Shown here: in pieces, positions 12,318 to 14,720 of the stretch | Position numbering within the stretch: position 1 is the stretch's first letter | Layout: each line of letters starts with the position of its first letter | DNA from: JAJRRA01 sp048636595 | Lineage (GTDB): Bacteria; Pseudomonadota; Gammaproteobacteria; Xanthomonadales; SZUA-36 | Assembly (NCBI GenBank): GCA_048636595.1 | Contig: JAIVWI010000068.1 | Location: 1-14,720, forward strand | Reading direction: 5' to 3' | DNA: 14,720 bases | Position numbers and translations under genes: made by a program | The notes under the pieces: model-generated | What the model saw: only the letters and a program-made list of their open reading frames with translations | Told to the model about the DNA's origin: nothing | Databases searched by the model: none

Positions 12318-13421
12318 ATGAAGCTACGTTACAAAATCACAGGAGTTTTCCTGATTGTGGTGGCGGTTGCGTTGTTATCGCTAGCCCTCATGCTGAGCCA
12401 CAACTCCGCTTGCGGACCGGCGCCTGTACTCCCTGAGAATGCGAAGCTGATGAAAGCTGTCGTTTACCGTTGTTATGGTTCACCCGACGTGCTCGAGTTT
12501 GGGGATATTGAAAAGCCGGCTCCCGCGGACAATGAGGTCCTGGTAAAGGTTCAGGCGGCTGCCGTTAATCCGCTTGACTGGCACTACATGAGGGGCTCGC
12601 CGTACATCATGCGCCTGGGGACCGGTCTCGGCGCACCAAAAAACACGGGTCTCGGCGTGGACTTTGCAGGGACGGTCGAAGCGGTTGGCAGAAACGTCAA
12701 GCAGTTTAAGCCGGGAGATGAGGTATTTGGCGGGGGAAGAGGGGCCTTCGCCGAGTATGTAACCATTCGCGAAGACCGGGCGCTGGTGTTGAAACCGGCC
12801 AATCTGACCTTCGAGCAGGCGGCTTCCGTGCCTATAGCGGCAATCACTGCATTACAGGCTCTTCGCGACAAGGGACATATAAAGCCGGGGCAGAAAGTCT
12901 TGATAAACGGCGCGTCGGGAGGCGTGGGCACGTTTGCCGTGCAGATTGCCAAGTCATACGGCGCCGAGGTGACCGGCGTATGCAGTACACGGAATTTGGA
13001 GATGGTCCGGTCACTCGGGGCAGATCACGTCATTGATTACACTCAGGATGACTACACCGAAAATGGGCAACGTTACGACCTGATCATGGATATGGTGGGT
13101 AATCACTCGCTGTCAGCGAACAGGCAGGCCCTGAATCCCGAGGGTATCTTCGTCATCATCGGTGGATCAAAAGGTAACTGGCTCGGGCCATTAATGAGTC
13201 CGATCAAGGCGCTGATGTATTCACCGTTCGTGGGGCAGGAGTTTGTCATGCTTATTGCGAAAATGCGCAAAGAAGATCTGACCGTCCTGAGCGACCTCAT
13301 GCAGGCCGGAGAGGTAACACCGGTCATTGACCGGCGTTACCCATTGAGTGAGGTTCCGGCGGCGATCCGGTATTCCGAAGAAGGGCATGCCCGGGGCAAG
13401 ATAGTCATAAATCTGGAATAG
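12318..13421 (+). CDS. Zinc-free MDR-family NAD(P)H quinone/enone reductase with N-terminal membrane segment
   Basis: A 367-residue protein. Residues about 7-27 (ITGVFLIVVAVALLSLALML) are a hydrophobic anchor or signal segment, followed by a short CGPAPVLPENAKL spacer. From about residue 43 a typical medium-chain dehydrogenase/reductase fold begins (MKAVVYRCYGSPDVLEFGD), with VNPLDWHYMRG, LGVDFAGTVEAVG and the nucleotide-binding INGASGGVGTFAVQIAKSYG. No structural or catalytic zinc ligand set is seen, so it belongs with quinone oxidoreductase/enoyl reductase-type MDR enzymes rather than alcohol dehydrogenases; the substrate is unknown. The ATG at 12318 has GGGAG 8 bases upstream; the in-frame ATG at 12303 lacks such a site. 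The anchor is not a strong lipobox (NSAC). It is divergent from hoxF and shares its FNR-box spacer. Confidence 0.87.
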   Translation: MKLRYKITGVFLIVVAVALLSLALMLSHNSACGPAPVLPENAKLMKAVVYRCYGSPDVLEFGDIEKPAPADNEVLVKVQAAAVNPLDWHYMRGSPYIMRLGTGLGAPKNTGLGVDFAGTVEAVGRNVKQFKPGDEVFGGGRGAFAEYVTIREDRALVLKPANLTFEQAASVPIAAITALQALRDKGHIKPGQKVLINGASGGVGTFAVQIAKSYGAEVTGVCSTRNLEMVRSLGADHVIDYTQDDYTENGQRYDLIMDMVGNHSLSANRQALNPEGIFVIIGGSKGNWLGPLMSPIKALMYSPFVGQEFVMLIAKMRKEDLTVLSDLMQAGEVTPVIDRRYPLSEVPAAIRYSEEGHARGKIVINLE

Positions 13422-13462
13422 TTACGTGCCGGTAAAATCAAAGACACTTTCGGGAGCAGAGC

Positions 13463-13759
13463 ATGAGTGATACAAGTCAAGTAGTCCATAACTTACTTAC
13501 TCAGATCATCGGCCTGATGAATTTTCTTGAAGATAACGACATGAGCGATGCGCATAAAAGGTCAGTCGCCAACGACAAACTGGATGATCTGAAATCGAAT
13601 CTTGAGATCAATGCAGATAAACATCTCAGTATCCTCGAGGTTTTGGCAAATTTGCAAATACACCGGGGTACACATCCAGAATTGTCAGGCTGGTTTGAAA
13701 AGTTGTACGAGGCTCACACCACGCTTTCGTACACGCTTGAGCACGACGGCGATAATTAA
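13463..13759 (+). CDS. Uncharacterised 98-residue helical protein
   Basis: A small acidic, soluble protein, predicted almost entirely helical. Its amphipathic heptad-like stretches include VVHNLLTQIIGLMNFLED and LDDLKSNLEI; a conserved-looking HRGTHPELSGWFEKLYEAH segment lies near the C-terminus. GGGAG at 13452-13456, 6 bases before the ATG, is a good ribosome-binding site and supports real translation. It lies 41 bases after the reductase gene and may be co-transcribed with it. It ends 10 bases before the end of the convergent soxG. I do not recognise the family and assign no function. Confidence 0.7.
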   Translation: MSDTSQVVHNLLTQIIGLMNFLEDNDMSDAHKRSVANDKLDDLKSNLEINADKHLSILEVLANLQIHRGTHPELSGWFEKLYEAHTTLSYTLEHDGDN

Positions 13760-13769
13760 CGCTGGATCA

Positions 13770-14297
13770 TCAAATTTGACGATGAGAATGCGTAATCGGG
13801 TCTTCGCCGGCGCAAGACAGCCATTCATGTAAATAGCGTGCATAGCTCCGGTCCACGTACAAATTGAATTCAAGATCTCCGGTGGCAACCATGAATACCG
13901 GAACCTGTGCGAAACGCGTACGAACGCATTGACCCACGGTGAATGAATCCGGATGCATATCAATGCCGCAGCCCATCGCCAGGACGGTGCGGGCAGCCGG
14001 CCCGCTTAAGGACAAACATACCAGCCCCGAAGACATGTCGGTCGCAGCATACAATTGACCCGACAAAGCACTATCGATAGTGGCAAGGATATCCTCGGCA
14101 GACTCACTCTCACTGGTCAGCAACCACTGATCCGGACCAAGCCAATGGATAGCCGGGTTTCCATCCAGCCATTGCGACGCCTGTTGCGGAAGCTGCATTG
14201 CTTTACCAGCGGTGTCTGCATCATCCGGGCGAACACGTAAGCGGACAATCGACCGTTGATCTGCTTTTTTCAAATTAAAACCAGGATGCTCAGCCAT
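13770..14297 (-). CDS. soxG: Sarcosine oxidase gamma subunit
   Basis: A 175-residue protein with the SoxG pattern: WLGPDQWLLTS, then TDMSSGLVCLSLSGPAARTVLAMGCGIDMHPDSF, CVRTRFAQVPVFM and a terminal FNLYVDRSYARYLHEWL. The fold resembles the folate-binding GcvT/YgfZ family. Gamma is a small subunit of heterotetrameric sarcosine oxidase, which demethylates sarcosine to glycine, transferring the C1 unit to tetrahydrofolate and making H2O2. Its own chemistry is structural as far as is known. The ATG at 14297 overlaps the soxA stop by 8 bases (ATGGCTGA), and GGGGAG (14310-14305) lies 7 bases upstream. It is the last gene of the operon, with no clear terminator before the convergent small gene. Confidence 0.88.
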   Translation of the reverse strand: MAEHPGFNLKKADQRSIVRLRVRPDDADTAGKAMQLPQQASQWLDGNPAIHWLGPDQWLLTSESESAEDILATIDSALSGQLYAATDMSSGLVCLSLSGPAARTVLAMGCGIDMHPDSFTVGQCVRTRFAQVPVFMVATGDLEFNLYVDRSYARYLHEWLSCAGEDPITHSHRQI

Positions 14298-14720
14298 TCA
14301 TTCTCTCCCCGCTGGGGTCATAGAAAGCCGGGTCTGTAATCCGTACATTGAATGTTCGTCCTTGATCAAAAACGGTCACGGTTTCGCCTTTGCGTTCAAA
14401 TCCGCGTTCCAGCAAACCAAGACCGATAACCCGTTGCAATGTCGGGCTGAAGCAGGCCGATGTCACCATGCCCTCGCTGCGGCGGGTCTCATCCTGTGAT
14501 GTGACAAAATGCGCTCCTGCTTGCAAATTTTCTGTTTCATCCAGCGGTTCAAGGCCAACAAACTGCCGCCGGTCTTTTCGCTGGTCTTCGGCACGAAGAA
14601 GAGACCGCTTGCCAACAAAACCCGATTGTTTCCTGTTAACGATTCCACCGAAACCGACATCCAGCGCGTTGCTGGTGCCATCGGTATCTGATCCCACGTG
14701 CAGGTGGCCTTTTTCAGTTC
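14290..14720 (-). CDS. soxA: Sarcosine oxidase alpha subunit, C-terminal part (cut by window edge)
   Basis: The frame is open to the right edge of the window, so the 5' part of the gene is missing. The visible 142 codons are the end of the GcvT-like aminomethyltransferase domain of SoxA. EKGHLHVGSDTDGTSNALDVG near the edge corresponds to the strongly conserved ExG-x-H-VG-x-DTDGT segment, followed by KQSGFVGKRSLLR, then the GcvT C-terminal barrel (RRQFVGLEP, LQRVIGLGLLERGFERKGETV) and a terminal TDPAFYDPSGERMNG. The alpha subunit binds NAD+ and tetrahydrofolate and receives the C1 group from sarcosine oxidised on the beta subunit. No internal start is proposed; the GTG at 14697 lies within the conserved motif. 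Confidence 0.92.
   Translation of the reverse strand, partial: TEKGHLHVGSDTDGTSNALDVGFGGIVNRKQSGFVGKRSLLRAEDQRKDRRQFVGLEPLDETENLQAGAHFVTSQDETRRSEGMVTSACFSPTLQRVIGLGLLERGFERKGETVTVFDQGRTFNVRITDPAFYDPSGERMNG

Overview
The window looks like chromosomal DNA of a proteobacterium, most likely a gammaproteobacterium. That assignment rests on gene content (a Hox-type bidirectional hydrogenase, heterotetrameric sarcosine oxidase, a cNMP/rhodanese fusion protein, an Xre-RES toxin-antitoxin pair) and moderately GC-rich coding DNA with AT-rich gaps; no rRNA or tRNA fixes the taxonomy. No insertion sequence, CRISPR array, tRNA or rRNA was seen.

Left part (1-3921, + strand). The window opens inside the 3' end of a TPR-rich protein, probably a winged-helix or adenylate-cyclase-like regulator, whose reading frame is broken by a one-base shift near 306-350. 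A 383-base gene-free stretch follows. Then come a DRG-like GTPase with a C-terminal TGS domain, a 160-residue protein of unknown function, and a protein with two cyclic-nucleotide-binding-type domains and a rhodanese domain.

Middle (3994-7111). A minus-strand Xre/MbcA-type antitoxin and RES-domain toxin overlap by one base (TGATG). The promoter of the pair lies inside a near-perfect 11-bp inverted repeat that is very probably its operator. Divergent from it runs a catalytic acetohydroxyacid synthase gene (ilvB type) with no small-subunit gene beside it.

Centre-right (7114-12114, minus strand). A compact NAD(P)-linked [NiFe] hydrogenase operon reads hoxF - hoxU/hoxY (fused in one ORF) - hoxH - hoxW. 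HoxF oxidises or reduces NAD(H) with FMN. The HoxU half carries electrons through Fe-S clusters to the HoxY half, which feeds the NiFe site in HoxH. HoxW is the endopeptidase that matures HoxH. No hyp genes and no separate hoxE are present here. The divergent spacer between hoxF and the next gene carries a perfect FNR/Anr box (TTGAT-N4-ATCAA), suggesting oxygen-responsive control of the hydrogenase, the neighbouring reductase, or both.

Right end (12318-14720). A zinc-free MDR-family NAD(P)H quinone/enone reductase with an N-terminal membrane segment and a 98-residue unknown protein run on the + strand. They converge on the 3' end of a minus-strand sarcosine oxidase operon: complete soxG and the C-terminal GcvT-like part of soxA, cut by the window edge.

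The points most worth following are the in-frame HoxU-HoxY fusion, the FNR box in front of it, the loss of Fe-S ligands in the N-terminal domain of HoxF, and the operator architecture of the Xre-RES pair.
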